From Pleurodeles waltl (taxonomy: Eukaryota; Chordata; Amphibia; Caudata; Salamandridae): DNA of 64,000 bases. The first letter of the stretch is position 1, and every line of letters starts with the position of its first letter. Positions 23,679 to 36,357 of this stretch are shown piece by piece. The notes beneath the pieces are model-generated. The model was not told where the DNA came from and ran no database searches. It saw only the letters and a list, made by a program, of their open reading frames with translations. Position numbers and translations under genes: made by a program. The DNA is taken from the NCBI RefSeq assembly GCF_031143425.1, contig NC_090439.1, positions 642,321,465-642,385,464 of the forward strand. Reading direction: 5' to 3'.

Positions 23679-24504
23679 GGGCGTGGCCGGGCCACGAAAC
23701 AAGATGGCCGCTTAGAGCGAGAGCTCCGCGCCGAGGCGGTCCCGGAGGGGCGACGGGGGCGAGAAGACAGCCGGACAACACACCGGGTTCGGTGTCCCTC
23801 CACCCCTACAACAGCGGCGACACGGAATCATGTCCGGGGACCCCGTAGGAGCGGGACGCAAGGCAGGAAACTCGCGACTCGCCCCAGGCCGATAAGGCCT
23901 GGAGAAAGGGGCGGAGTCGCGTCTTCGGAAGACCGCGGACGGCGTGCCCGTAGCGGCAAGGAGCAAGCTGAACAGGCCGCAGGGACTGCGGGAGCCGTGA
24001 CGACCCGCATCCATCTCCCTACAACGCCAACAAACACCCGTGGACCTTCCCCCCCCCACAGGGAGACGGGAAGACGCAGCAAAGGGGTGCGGCCCCTTCG
24101 ACAGCCGGGAGAGAAACCCAAAGAGAGGTAGGATCGAATCTCTTCAAAATAAGAACGGCATCGCCGGAGGCAGAGGCACGACTTCTCCCCTCTTTTCCAT
24201 CACAGAGGGACAACAAAAACCCTCCCGCTGAGATAATAAACTTTCTCCCCCCCCCTCCAGACAACTAATACTGAGGAGGGCAGAGGGGCACGACGGGAGG
24301 CACGTGGAGGCGAGGGGACGAGAGGGGTGAGCGACTGGGGGGGCACCGGAGATGAGGAGAGCCAGAGGGAGCCAAGAGAACAGAGATACAGGAGAAGGGA
24401 GTGGACTGACACCAGTGTAAGCCACCGAACATCTATATCCTTATCGGAATCTACGGAGGGAATCTCGGGCCCCACGTGGTCAGACTCTGTAGACAATTGA
24501 GGCG
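23679..24504 (+). promoter_or_regulatory. L1 5' UTR / internal promoter region
   Basis: This GC-rich 826-bp leader precedes the ORF1 ATG. In mammals the L1 5' UTR acts as an internal Pol II promoter. The position, high GC content and the YY1-like start motif support the same role here. Several short open frames in it have no recognisable domain. Confidence 0.65.
23700..23711 (+). promoter_or_regulatory. YY1-like site at the L1 5' end
   Basis: CAAGATGGCCGC lies 22-33 bases into the element. Human L1 carries CAAGATGGCCG near the same position, bound by YY1 and needed for accurate initiation. Its presence here is seen directly; binding is inferred. Confidence 0.6.
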
Positions 24505-25356
24505 ATGCCCGGCAACAAACCGAACCATAAACCTGTCAGCAAGCCTGCACGACAACTATTATTCTCAGAAGCGCTACAACACAAACGCCTAACCCCCACG
24601 AAGATAAACCCTCAAACATCGCCACCTTTAAACGAGTCCACCACGATGCCTGATAAAGATCAATCCACGACTATGGACAGGATACTACAAGAGATCACCA
24701 CCGTCAGCCGCCGCATAGAGGGGATGGACGCCTCTATAACTTCATTGACACTAGAAACCAAATCCATGCGATCTGACATTGCCGGCTTTCAATCTAGAGT
24801 GACAGGGCTAGAACAACGCATGGGATCACTAGAGACGCAGATCAACACGTCTCAGGTGCGAGAACAAGACTTCATCTACCTCAGGAGCAAACTAACGGAC
24901 ATGGAGGACAGGAGCCGGAGAGACAATATCCGCATACTTGGGATCCCGGAAAACGAAGAAGGCTCGGATATGCAGACTTTTCTGACCTCCACTCTTCCAA
25001 AAATGATTTCATTGGACTTTGACCCGCCGCTAGAATTCCAACGGGCACACAGGATGGGCCCAAAACGCTCTGACAACTCCTCAAGGCCCCGCCCAATCAT
25101 CGCATGCTTGCTGCGGCATAATCAAACCCGACAAATACTCCAAGTAGCACGCAACCACGGCCCTTTCCGAATAGACCAGCACGAGATCCGAATAACCGCC
25201 GATTACTCCAAGGAAACCAACGAACGTAGAAAGGCTTTCCTAGCCCTACGACCCCGGCTTCGCAAACTAGAGATGAAATACGGTCTCTTTGACCCTGCAA
25301 GAATGTGGGTTACAAAAAATGGAGTATCCAAGGACTTTTATAACCCGACGAATTGA
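24505..25356 (+). CDS. L1 ORF1 RNA-binding protein
   Basis: This 283-residue protein would coat L1 RNA as trimers and assist target-primed reverse transcription. It has a basic, Pro/Lys-rich N-terminus (1-50). A heptad-rich coiled coil follows at about residues 55-135 (ILQEITTVSRRIEGMDASIT through LRSKLTDMEDRSRRDN). An RRM-like core comes next (NIRILGIPENEEG, FQRAHRMG, RPIIACLLRHNQTRQIL). A C-terminal domain closes it (RITADYSKETNERRKAF, LRKLEMKYGLFDPARMWV). The length and the RRDNIRI and RAHR motifs are typical of L1 ORF1p (Transposase_22 family). The ATG follows the GC-rich UTR and no stop interrupts it. Confidence 0.9.
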   Translation: MPGNKPNHKPVSKPARQLLFSEALQHKRLTPTKINPQTSPPLNESTTMPDKDQSTTMDRILQEITTVSRRIEGMDASITSLTLETKSMRSDIAGFQSRVTGLEQRMGSLETQINTSQVREQDFIYLRSKLTDMEDRSRRDNIRILGIPENEEGSDMQTFLTSTLPKMISLDFDPPLEFQRAHRMGPKRSDNSSRPRPIIACLLRHNQTRQILQVARNHGPFRIDQHEIRITADYSKETNERRKAFLALRPRLRKLEMKYGLFDPARMWVTKNGVSKDFYNPTN

Positions 25357-27730
25357 GACTCTTCCTTGACTCTTTCCAATCCCAGCCTATGGACTCTTAC
25401 AACACAGACAGTGAGCATGACATTGTAGGAGGCAGTGATAGGGCCGAAACCCCCCACTCGGGAATAGAAAAGGTGAAGACGGCTCTACACGACACCGGAG
25501 CCAGTCAGAGAGGTAGAGACATGGAGAGACTAACTAGATCATATGATGACAGGGGTCAGATTTTACACGCAGTAGTAACCCACACCCAATTATCAGAAAG
25601 AGACAAATCCCGCTCTCCTTTAAAGCCTACAACAGGGTCTTCTTGAGAAGGTAACGCGACAAGACGACTTATGGGACTATCGCCAGAGAGTCGAAAATAA
25701 CAACTATAGACTCCGCGGAAGGATGAGTACCTTTCCAGATCATATGTGTATTACTATTGTAATTGTCTAAGACTGCTAGTATCAATGTTAAAACCAGATA
25801 CATGAAAAATCTATGCTCTTTATGACTAGAGCCGAGACCCTATAATGGAAACTACCAGTAAATCGTTATTTGCCCTCAGTACACAACAGATGATGATTAC
25901 TAGAACAGGGATCAGACCCCACCAACTCACTGTATGTTGAATAAGGGCCCGGTCCCGACCCTATAACCCTATAACAAGGTAACAAGGTAACAGGGGCATT
26001 AAACAGATAACAAAAAATAAACACTAATTAACTATCATGGAACTTACCTTACATTCCACACACTACAAAGTTTCTCATGGTAGTAAACAACAAAGTATGT
26101 GAAACTTTCCTAATACACACCACACTCGACCAGCGCCGACATTAGAACCGTTTAGCCCCCATTATCACCCCAAGGGATGGGACTAGACCACGCAAAGATA
26201 AATTAATTCCAATACAGGGACACACAATACGATATAACCTGAAACATATCAAAGCTCCCACTACTTCACTTTACCTTATTCTACAATAAGAAACTGGGGA
26301 AAAAAAAAAAAATAGAACACGAGGACATAATACAACATAATACCGCATAACAAAGCGAAATATTATGACATTCTACACTGCCACTCCACACCACATTATA
26401 ACATCACAATGTAAATTATAAACTATTAGCTATTCTTTTCCCCTGATGTTCGTACCTACCCCCATCCTAATCATTATTACTATCTTAAATTATCATCAAC
26501 AACAGAACGACTATGATGGTGGCACATACCAAGTAAGACCTTAGTAGGTCAGTATTATGATGTAATAATACACGGCAAGGAGCTAGTAATAGGATGAGAA
26601 ACGCACTATCCTCGCGTAACTCGGGGCTCAGCTACACTCATTACCTATCCTACGATTAATAGAGAGACGTTTGGCATAATGGCTCCTAACATGATAATGT
26701 GATAAGATGCCAGGATATGTTATGTCGATCAACCTAATATGTCATTGAACAGTTGTAAGGCGAGACGAGACGAGGCAGTGTTATAGTTGAAAAGAAATGC
26801 TCAGGAAGTATTATATTATACTGTATATTGGTATCTTTATGTACCCATGCATACGCGAGAACTATAATACTCTGTTTGAGCTCTCTCCCCCCCCCTCCTC
26901 TGGCCTGCCCCCCCCCCCCTGCCCTCGCCAGCCGGTCTCGGTCTTTCTGTCTGCCCAGTCCCTACTTTAATTTACGACCCTATCTTATGAACTCCTAAAC
27001 ACCCTACGATACCATACAACATCAAGTACTAGGCACAACATCCTAAACACCATACCCCATCAACACCCGACACCCCCTCCCTCCTCTCCAGCGCCGCTCA
27101 GGTACTATAGTTATTAACCGATCATTACTTCTGCCAATATACACTTTAGTTATATAACTAATACACTAGCCACTAACCACCGATGAACAGACCCACTTCC
27201 CGATACATAAACATAAGCACTGCTGTGTGCCCCCCCCCCCACCCCTCCTTATAACCGACATATCGATGACTGGCTGTCTGCTGTTTCCCCCCTTCGCCCC
27301 CCCCGATCGAGACCGCCCGACGGCACGAGAGCTCCGAGAGAAATCAGTCCCGCCGTTTACAGACCTAACGAACGAAGGAGGTTGGACTCCTAACCTCCCT
27401 CATCCCAACCCTTCTCCACTTCTTCCCCCAAATTGCACGCTCTCTTGCTATACTCTCAATCTCAACTTCAGCACACGCATCCATCCCTTCCCCCCCCTTC
27501 TCCCTCTTTTCTTCTCCCTCTCATTTCTCCTTGCCTTCTTTTTCCCTCATATTTCCCCTCCATCTGGCTCTCGTCCTACTTACATTACCTCTCTTCCTTC
27601 ACCCTCTCCTCTCTCTTCTCTTTCTTCTCCAGAGGATTCCCTTGGCCTCCACCAGCTACTAACCCCCGTATAAAATAAAATAAAATAAAACACCGTATCA
27701 TATCGAAACACAACTCCCAATCTAACTACT
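25357..27730 (+). other. long L1 inter-ORF region
   Basis: 2374 bp separate the two L1 ORFs. The sequence is AT-rich until about 26870, then holds C-homopolymers and a pyrimidine-rich stretch (27400-27650) before ORF2. No nested element boundaries or target duplications were seen in it. The longest ATG-less frames (25353-25646, 27227-27673) have no recognisable domain. Mammalian L1 spacers are usually tens of bases. Confidence 0.7.
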
Positions 27731-30700
27731 ATGGCAATATCTCCCACCCTCCCTCCCCCCCCCACCAACACCAACCCCGGATCGAGGGTGCTTACTTACT
27801 CACAATTATCCAATATGTCAAAGCCCCACCCTCAAGCGACGCGACCATTACGCATACTCTCTTGGAATGTACACGGCATGACGAGCTATGTTAAGCGGAA
27901 AAAGATACTGTCCTATCTTCAATCCAAAAAAACAGATATAGCTCTGATTCAAGAGACTCACCTTGACACTCTGGAATCCAGTAAACTTAAACGGGATTGG
28001 GTAGGGAGGGTTGCCTTCAGCTGCCGTCCAACGAGTCAGGAATCTGGAAGTAACGGACCCCGCAAATGTGGAGTGGCGATACTAGTGCGTAAATCCCTCC
28101 CGGTCACTATCATTAAAACCTGGAATGATACGGAAGGAAGGTATATATTTGCTAAATTAAAACTAGGGGACACTGTTTTATGCGTGGGATCCTTTTACGC
28201 ACCAACCGGCCCAAAATGCCCATTCCTTCTACAGCTAAATCGCCTCCTGACAGAAATCGGAACTACTCGATACATAATTGGGGGAGACTGGAATCTCGTC
28301 CAAGATGCCATAATGGATAGGACAGGCCCTGTCGATGTATGTAACAATCACGACAGAGCGCTTCTGACAGACCTGACCACTGACGTCGGTCTGGTGGACT
28401 GCTGGAGAATACAACACCCGAAAGATAAGGAATATACTTTCTTATCCACCGTCCATGGCACCCAATCGCGTCTGGATTATTTCTTAGTATCACACACTGT
28501 TATCCCTCATATACAAGACACCTGTATCCTAGACAGCGGGCTCTCAGATCACTCCCCAATACTAATCCGGATCCAGGTGGGACTCTCCTTCTCTGGTCGT
28601 AAACCATGGCGACTGGCTGTACACAGATATCGCTCTCCACAAGGGAAGGAACAATTAAAAGCTCATGTAACCACATACATGGCCGAGAATTCAGGCACTG
28701 TATCCTCAAAAAGGATCCTATGGGCGGCAGCAAAAGCAACCCTAAGAGGGAATATGATGCGAGATGCAGCACTGGCCAACAAAGACAGAATAGCCCGCCA
28801 AACCACCTTAGAGACCACGATACAGGACCTCACTAAACAATATACCGCCCAACCATCCCCTAGGCTGCGACACGCCTTAGAACAGGCCCGCATGGCACAC
28901 AATGAACTCTATACATCTCAGGCGGAATACGCACTGCAAAAATTGCGAAGCCGCCATTACGAACAAGGGGAAAAAGCAGGTCGCCTCCTAGCGGCGCAGC
29001 TCCGACAAAGAGAGGCAGCCTCTGCCATTGCGGCCATAACATCTTCTTCAGGAGCAGTGCTAACTCGCCCACAAGACATTGTAAACGAGTTCGCCAAGTA
29101 CTACCGACATTTGTACACTCCTGAAACAACAACAAATCAAACACAAATGGAGACATTCCTTGCCGCGGCCAATCTACCCCGTCTGTCTGAGGCAGGCAGG
29201 GCCCTCTTGGACGGTAACATAAGCAAAGAAGAGATAACCCAAGTTATAACAAGCCTCCCCTACCATAAATCACCAGGAGAGGACGGATTCCCTGCGGAAT
29301 TCTATAAATGGGCTGGGGAGGAGGCAATAACCGCAGTACATGAAGCACTGACGGAAGCATGTCAAGAAGGCTCCCTGGGCGCTCTATCCAATAAAGCCAC
29401 GATTGTCATCTTGCCTAAGCCAGGGAGAGACCCCCTTCTTTGCGGCAGTTACCGTCCTATCTCCCCTTTCAATGGGGATGTCAAACTCCTAGCCAGTGTT
29501 CTAGCAGCGCGGCTCCGCAAGGTGATACCATCATTGATTCACAACACCCAAGTAGGATTTGTACCAGGCCGTACCTCCAGAAATCATATGCGAACTCTTT
29601 GCCATACACTGTTAGAATCCATACAATTACCTGACGAAGCCCTAGCCCTGTCCCTAGACGCGGAGAAAGCATTCGACCGCATTGAGTGGCCCTACCTATT
29701 CACAACCATGAAGCATTTTGGCCTGGGGGAACAATTTATCTCTAAAGTACGTTTATTATATGACCACCCCACAGCACAGGTTAACTGTGGGGGCATCATG
29801 TCAGACCCATTCCCTATCGGAAGGGGCACACGCCAGGGATGCCCTTTGTCGCCACTTCTATTTTTATTGGCCATGGAACCCCTAGCTGCCACCATACGAA
29901 ATTCTCACCAAATAAAAGGGATCCATATCACCGGGGGCATATCCAAAATATATCTCTACGCAGACGACATTCTGTTAACAATGTCTGATCTAGAAACCTC
30001 GCTCCCAGCACTACTTTCCACTATAGAAGACTTTGCATCCCTATCCGGATATCGGGTAAACTGGGATAAAAGTGAGGCACTCCCATTATCCCGCATAACG
30101 ACGAGGGCAGCGATACATGGCCTTCAATTCAAATGGACCCCGACCCGCCTTAAATATTTAGGAACGTTTATTAACAGAGGTCTAGAACATATGGTCAGGG
30201 ACAACATAGACCCCCTTATATCTAAAATGAAACAAGACTTTGCCAAATGGTCCCTACTAGGCCTGTCCATGTGGGGCAGGACACAGGCGGTCAGAATGGT
30301 CACCTTACCACGCTTCACATACGTGTTAGGCATGCTTCCCCTACAGATACCTCTTTCCTCACTCCGATTAATAGACGCATCCATAAGGGCCTTCGTCTGG
30401 GGCTCCTCACGCCCAAGACTGAAACCTGCAATAATACTGGCACGACGGCTCTACGGAGGATTAGGACTACCCTCGGTAGAACAATACTCTCTGGCCCTAC
30501 AACTCTCACAGCTAATATATACGCTTCCGGATATAGCCGATCCACCGCAATGGGTGATCACAGAGAAACTCCTATATGGACAGTATACGGAGATGGGAGG
30601 AACATACGCCGACCACGTTCCCTTAACTAACCCCATCCTCAAGGCTACAAACACAGCGTGGTGCAGAGCCCATCGACTACTAGGAGTACACCCCTCCCTG

Positions 30701-31621
30701 CATACTCAGGCTCCCATAGCAGGGAATAAAAGCATTAAAATAGGAGGGACTATTCTCAGATGGCCCCAATGGTCCGAGGCAGGTATCCACAATATATCTC
30801 ACATAATAGATGGAGATAGCTTCCGCACATTCGCCTCCCTCCAGGAAGAATTCGGTATCCAAAGTAACCAGGAGTGGCGATATCTACAGCTCAAACACTG
30901 TATGCGGAGAACATTAGGAACCCCCCCGTGGCTGCTCAAAACCTCACCCATCGTCACCTATCTTCAGAAATGGGGCCGACAAAAAGGCGTCTTGGCTGGC
31001 CTCTATGCCGAATTAACTAACCACCTTTACTCTCAGCCTTTACTTGAACGACTACGCTTAAAGTGGCAGGACATACTAGAGATAACCTACACGGACGAAG
31101 AATGGCCAGACATACTAGAAGCCCTCGACAGGGGCGTACGTGAAGCACGCCTGAAATTTTGCCTATTTAAGATCCTTTAGGGATGGTACTGGACCCCCGT
31201 TAAACTCTTCAGGGCAGGGCTGATACCTCACGCGAACTGTTGGAGATGCACAGAGCCATATTGCGATCAACTTCATATTTTATGCCACTGCCCCACGGTA
31301 CAGTCACTATGGGACGCGGTACGCCTCGCCTTATCGGACTTCATACAGATACCAAAACCAACCCCACCAGCATTTATCATCCTACATGACATTTGCCCGT
31401 ATCCCTCCCTATCGCGGGCACATAAACGATTAATCCACACGGCGCTAGCCACGGCCAAAATATGCATACTCCGGCACTGGAGATCTAGCATTGCCCCCAC
31501 ACCCATGGAATGGATGACGGCCATGTATCAAACGGCTACCCATGAACGAGTGATTTATAACCTACAGGACCAAGCAGAACAATTTGAGGAGGTCTGGCGC
31601 CCATTCTTGAAGAGACCATGA
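27731..31621 (+). pseudogene. L1 ORF2 endonuclease/reverse transcriptase, one late stop
   Basis: ORF2p nicks target DNA and reverse transcribes L1 RNA. The APE endonuclease residues are all visible: N46 (SWNVHG), E75 (IQETHL), Y156, D186 and N188 (GGDWN), D249 (SRLDYF) and D273/H274 (SDHSPI). The RT shows YRPISPFNGDVKLLA, GFVPGR, LSLDAEKAFDRIEW, GTRQGCPLSPLLF and the catalytic YADD at 743-746. The frame is open for 1149 codons to a TAG at 31178-31180. Homology then continues in frame (GWYWTPVKLF, then a cysteine-rich CWRC...HILCHC domain) to a TGA at 31619-31621, giving about 1296 codons. So the copy lost only the C-terminal Cys domain. Met29, just before the endonuclease, is an alternative start. 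Confidence 0.92.
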
Positions 31622-32472
31622 AGCGGCTGGTGGATGACCAACGGATGATCAATGTTCAATGATCAATGATTAGGGAATATTAATTACCAATCACCCTCTG
31701 AGAATCCTAGACTCCGGAAACACATTTAATCTCCTACTGCCCCCTCTCTCTCTCCCTAGCTACGCTATCCTCTCTTCTCTCTCTCTTTTTTCTCTCTCTC
31801 TATCAATCCACAGGCCTCTAATTTTGTCACATGCCCGAGACCCTGAACTACCCAACATAGTAATACAAATCGCTTCCTAACACAAACAAGGACTGAGAAA
31901 TCAACTCATATAAGACGTAGACACTCTCTAACCGAACTTACCATATCTACCATACATATCATCTACCCCTAGATAATAACTTGCTACAGACGGAGAAGTA
32001 CAGAACGATCTACTCTTAGGCCTGAACAAGCTAGTCTCAGGATACAAAGACCCCCTGCCTACCTCGAGTCTCTTCATTCTACACTCCCCCGTGATTACCC
32101 TTCCTCTTTCTCCGTCTTTCTTTCCCTTCTCTCCCCCTCCCCATTTCATATGACTATTTTGTCTCTCCCCTATACCAAGACCAACCCCTCCTACACAACC
32201 CTATCCTCGCTCCCCCTCCCCTTACCACCCCCCCCACCTGTTTTCCACTCTTCTTCAAAATAAGGGTACACAACTCAACTATGCAACTGGGAATTTTTAC
32301 TTACCTGACAGTACATGTATATATGCTTACAATGGAAATAATTGTGGTAAACGAACAAAAACAATGTTTTGAAAGCTAAACAGTTTGTTTATATATTATA
32401 TGCTGTATGTACCGCCTTATATATTCTTAATAAAACTTTTGAAACTTAAAAAAAAAAAAAAAAAAAAAAAAA
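31622..32472 (+). other. L1 3' UTR, polyadenylation signal and poly(A) tail
   Basis: Pyrimidine-rich tracts (31740-31805, 32095-32240) lead to AATAAA at 32429-32434. A tail of about 25 A follows at 32448-32472, directly abutting the downstream target duplication. Confidence 0.85.
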
Positions 32473-34270
32473 CAAGTCCAAGAGTCACGATCAAATCGGG
32501 AGTGGGCAGATGCCCAGGAAATGCCAGCTGTGGGTGCAAAGAAGCTGCCACCGGATGGTAGAAGCTGTGGATTCTGCAAGAACGAAGAGGGCTAGAAACT
32601 TCCCCTTTGGAGGATGGATGTCCCACGTCGTGAAGAAGCTTACAGATGTGTTTTCGTGCAGAAAGACCGCAAACAAGCCTTGCTAGCTGCAAGGGTCGCG
32701 GTTAGGGTTTTTGGATGCTGCTGTAGCCCAGGAGGGACTAGGATGTCGCCAATTGCGTGAGGAGACAGAAGGGGCACCCAGCAAGACAAAGAGCCCACTC
32801 AGAAGTAGGCAGCACCCGCAGAAGTGCCAGAACAGGCACTACAAAGTGGAGTGAACTGGAGCTCACCCGAAGTCACAAAAGAAGGTCCCACGACACCGGA
32901 GGACAACTCAGGAGGTCGTGCACTGCAGGTTAGAGTGCCGGGGACCCAGGCTTGACTGTGCACAAAGGAAATCCTGGAAGAGTGCACAGGAGCCGGAGCA
33001 GCTGCAAATCACGCGGTACCCAGCAATGCAGTCTAGCGTGGGGAGGCAAGGACTTACCTCCACCAAACTTGGACTGAAGAGTCACTGGACTGTGGGAGTC
33101 ACTTAGACAGAGTTGCTGAGTTCAAGGGACCTCGCTCGTCATGCTGAGAGGAGACCCAGAGGACTGGTGAAGCAGTTCTTTGGTGCCTGAGGTTGCAGGG
33201 GGAAGATTCCGTCGACCCACAGGAGATTTCTTCGGAGCTTCTAGTGCAGAGAGGAGGCAGACTACCCCCACAGCATGCACCACCAGGAAAACAGTCAAGA
33301 AGGCGGCAGGATCAGCGTTACAAGGTCGCAGTAGTCGTCTTTGCTACTTTGTTGCAGTTTTGCAGGCTTCCAGCACGGTCAGCAGTCGATTCCTTGGCAG
33401 AAGGTGAAGAGAGAGATGCAGAGGAACTCTGATGAGCTCTTGCATTCGTTATCTAAAGAATTCCCCAAAGCAGAGACCCTAAATAGCCAGAAAATGAGGT
33501 TTGGCTACCTAGGAGAGAGGATAGGCTAGCAACACCTGGAGGAGCCTATCAGAAGGAGTCTCTGACGTCACCTGCTGGCCCTGGCCACTCAGAGCAGTCC
33601 AGTGTGCCAGCAGCACCTCTGTTTCCAAGATGGCAGAGGTCTGGAGCATACTGGAGGAGCTCTGGGCACCTCCCAGGGGAGGTGCAGGTCAGGGGAGTGG
33701 TCACTCCCCTTTCCTTTGTCCAGTTTCGCGCCAGAGCAGGGCTGGGGGATCCCTGAACCGGCGTAGACTGGCTTATGCAGAGATGGGCACCATCTGTGCC
33801 CATCAAAGCATTTCCAGAGGCTGGGGGAGGCTACTCCTCTCTAGCCCTGACACCTTTTTCCAAAGGGAGAGGGTGTAACACCCTCTCTCTGAGGAAGTCC
33901 TTTGTTCTGCCTTCCTGGGCCAAGCCTGGCTGGACCCCAGGAGGGCAGAAACCTGTCTGAGGCGTTGGCAGCAGCAGCAGCTGCAGTGAAACCCCAGGAA
34001 AGGCAGTTTGGCAGTACCCGGGTCTGTGCTAGAGACCCGGGGAATCATGGGATTGTATCCCCAATACCAGGATGGCAATGGGGGGGCAATTCCATGATCT
34101 TAGACATGTTACATGGCCATGTTCAGAGTTACCATTGTGAAGCTATACATAGGTAGTGACCTATGTATAGTGCACACGTGTAATGGTGTCCCCGCACTCA
34201 CAAAGTCCGGGGAATTTGCCCTGAACAATGTGGGGGCACCTTGGCTAGTGCCAGGGTGCCCACACACTAA

Positions 34271-34294
34271 GGGGGTCATTCTGACCTCGGCGGT
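34271..34294 (+). repeat. left terminal inverted repeat of Harbinger
   Basis: The repeat starts GGGGGTCATTCTGACC and continues TCGGCGGT. A palindrome (GGCGGTAA...TTACCGCC) overlaps its inner part at 34288-34310, so the terminus can fold. Confidence 0.9.
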
Positions 34295-34872
34295 AAAAGG
34301 CTCTTACCGCCGGTCAGAAGACCGCAATTCTACCGCCGCGGCCGCGGTAAACCGCCACGGTCATTCTGACCAACAACTGCCAAGCCGCCAAAAACCCGAC
34401 ATCCACGAAAGGCCGCCTCATCAGCGGGCAGCGATAAACTGGAGATGACCAAACCTCCACCGCCACGCCAACACAAACACGCCCATGCCATTACGACCCA
34501 CCAATCCACGCAGCGGTCTTTCAACCGCGGTATTCCATTGGCGGTACACACCGCCGCGGTCAAAATACACACCAAGGCTCCAAAACCCAGCCACATTGGA
34601 CAATTTGAAATACACACACCTGATACACATACAAACACCACCCCCACACATCCAAGCAACTATAAAACACACACCCACATCACCCACAAACCCCCACTAG
34701 TTGGAAATCGGAGAGAAGGCGAGAGAGAGCGAGCGAGCGAGCACAGCAATCGAAAACCCCAACACACACAGGAACCCAACATCATCAACCACACCACATC
34801 TACGCACACATCACCACACACCACCACTCACATCACCGCAAACACCACCCCACACCTCATCCACACCACCCC

Positions 34873-36357
34873 ATGGCACCCCAAAGACACCCCAGGTTTT
34901 CGGACCAAGAACTCCGGGTCATGGTGGAGGAAATCATAAGGGTAGAGCCCCAGCTCTTCGGCACACAGGTGCAACACACCACAATAGCCAGGAAGGCGGA
35001 GCTATGGCAGAGGATTGTCGACAGGGTCAACGCTGTGGGACAGCATCCCAGAAACCGGGAAGACATCAGAAAGCGCTGGAACAACCTACGGGGGAAGGTA
35101 CGGTCGATGGTCTCCAGACACAACATCGCTGTGCAGAGGACTGGCGGCGGACCCCCACCCACCCCTCCCGAATTCACAGCATGGGAGCAAGAGGTCCTTA
35201 ACATCCTGCATCCTGCGGGCCTCGCTGGAGTAGGTGGAGGAATGGACTCTGGTAAGTCTAGTCTCAACTACTCCCCTTCCGCAACCACCAGCATGCCAAC
35301 CCACACCCCACCCTCACCCCCAACCCCCCAGCACACAGCCTCCCTGCCAATGTCTCACCAGCACAACCCACCCAACCCAAAACCAAACCCTGAATGCCAA
35401 CACAAACCATGGACACCCATCACCTATGCATGACCACTGCACATACCCATCCCCCCCACAAACCACCCTCACAACTCCTGCCACAAGGGGATGCCAGCAC
35501 TGGGGGACAAGGGCACCCACAAATCGCACACCATGGAACACACAGAAGCAATAACCATACTCTTTCACCCCTGCAGGGCCCGAACGCCAACACACCGGCC
35601 AGGAGGGTCCAGATATGTCCATCCCACCCCCAGAACAGGCCCGCAGTGAGGACAGCAGCTCTGTCGACCTGGAACCTGATGACCAGCCCGGACCATCGGG
35701 GACCTCTGGACAGTCGGTTCCCCACACACAGACACAGGCCACAGCAGACCTAACCCCCTCTGGGAATATCAGCACCGCTTCCACCCAGCGGGCCCATGCC
35801 TCTGTCTCCAGGACAGGTCAATCAGCGGTGTGTCCGCCACTACAGGGCACCCAGGCTGACCCAACACCCCAACAACAACAGGGACCTGGGGGCAGTGGTA
35901 GTGGGCACACCGTCCAGGGGACAGAGGCCCGGGGAAACAGGGCAACTGGGAGGGCTGCAGTGCGACAGGGGGGGGGGAGGACAAGCCCAGGGAACCGACT
36001 CTCCAAGAGGCCCTCACCACAATCATGGGAGCATACCACCGCTCCCAGGAGACGATGGCGACGGTAATGGCCAGGTTCCAGGAGATCCAGGCACAGCAGG
36101 AGGAACGGTACATGGGGTACAGAGAGGAGCTCAGGAACATCGTCCAGGCCCTGAACCTAATAGTCACCACATTGCGGGACCATGTGGCACCCCAAAGGGC
36201 CCCTGTCACCAGCCCGGACCAGGAACAGCCTACCACCTCCGCCGGCGCTAATGGACAGGAGGCCCCCACACAACGACGGGCCACCAGAACCCCACCTCCT
36301 GCTGAAGATCAACCACCCCGCAAGAGGAGCCTGAGATCACAAAGGAAGACAGAGTAG
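34873..36357 (+). pseudogene. Harbinger Myb/SANT-like DNA-binding protein 1
   Basis: Harbinger elements use a Myb-like partner to bring transposase to the ends and into the nucleus. Exon 1 (34873-35251) encodes a trihelix/SANT domain: PRFSDQELRVMVEEIIRVEP, ARKAELWQRIVDRVNA and DIRKRWNNLRGKVRSMVSRH. A GTAAGT donor at 35252 and a CCCCTGCAG acceptor at 35568-35576 join in phase. Exon 2 (35577-36357) gives a Pro/Gln/Ser-rich region and then a helical segment (ETMATVMARFQEIQAQQEER) and a basic tail (PPRKRSLRSQRK). The frame changes at a run of ten G (35968-35977), so this copy is frameshifted or mis-sequenced there. The start is the first ATG before the SANT domain. Confidence 0.8.

Larger units (their letters stand above)
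23679..32472 (+). mobile_element. near-full-length L1 retrotransposon
   Basis: The 8794-bp insertion has a 17-bp target duplication, CAAGTCCAAGAGTCACG (23662-23678 and 32473-32489), and ends in AATAAA followed by about 25 A. The other LTR shows the uninterrupted site. It has a GC-rich 5' UTR, ORF1, a long spacer, ORF2 and a 3' UTR. These are marks of L1 target-primed insertion. The left end begins GGGCGTGGCC and appears complete because a YY1-like motif sits at the place known for L1 promoters. Only one clear disabling change is seen, in ORF2. Confidence 0.92.

Noticed and set aside
23490..24131. 213-codon frame across the LTR/L1 junction
   Set aside because: It begins in LTR sequence, crosses the insertion boundary into the L1 5' UTR and has no domain; it owes its length to high GC content.
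25353..25646. 97-codon frame right after L1 ORF1
   Set aside because: It starts at TTG, not ATG, and has no recognisable domain; considered as a third L1 ORF but not supportable.
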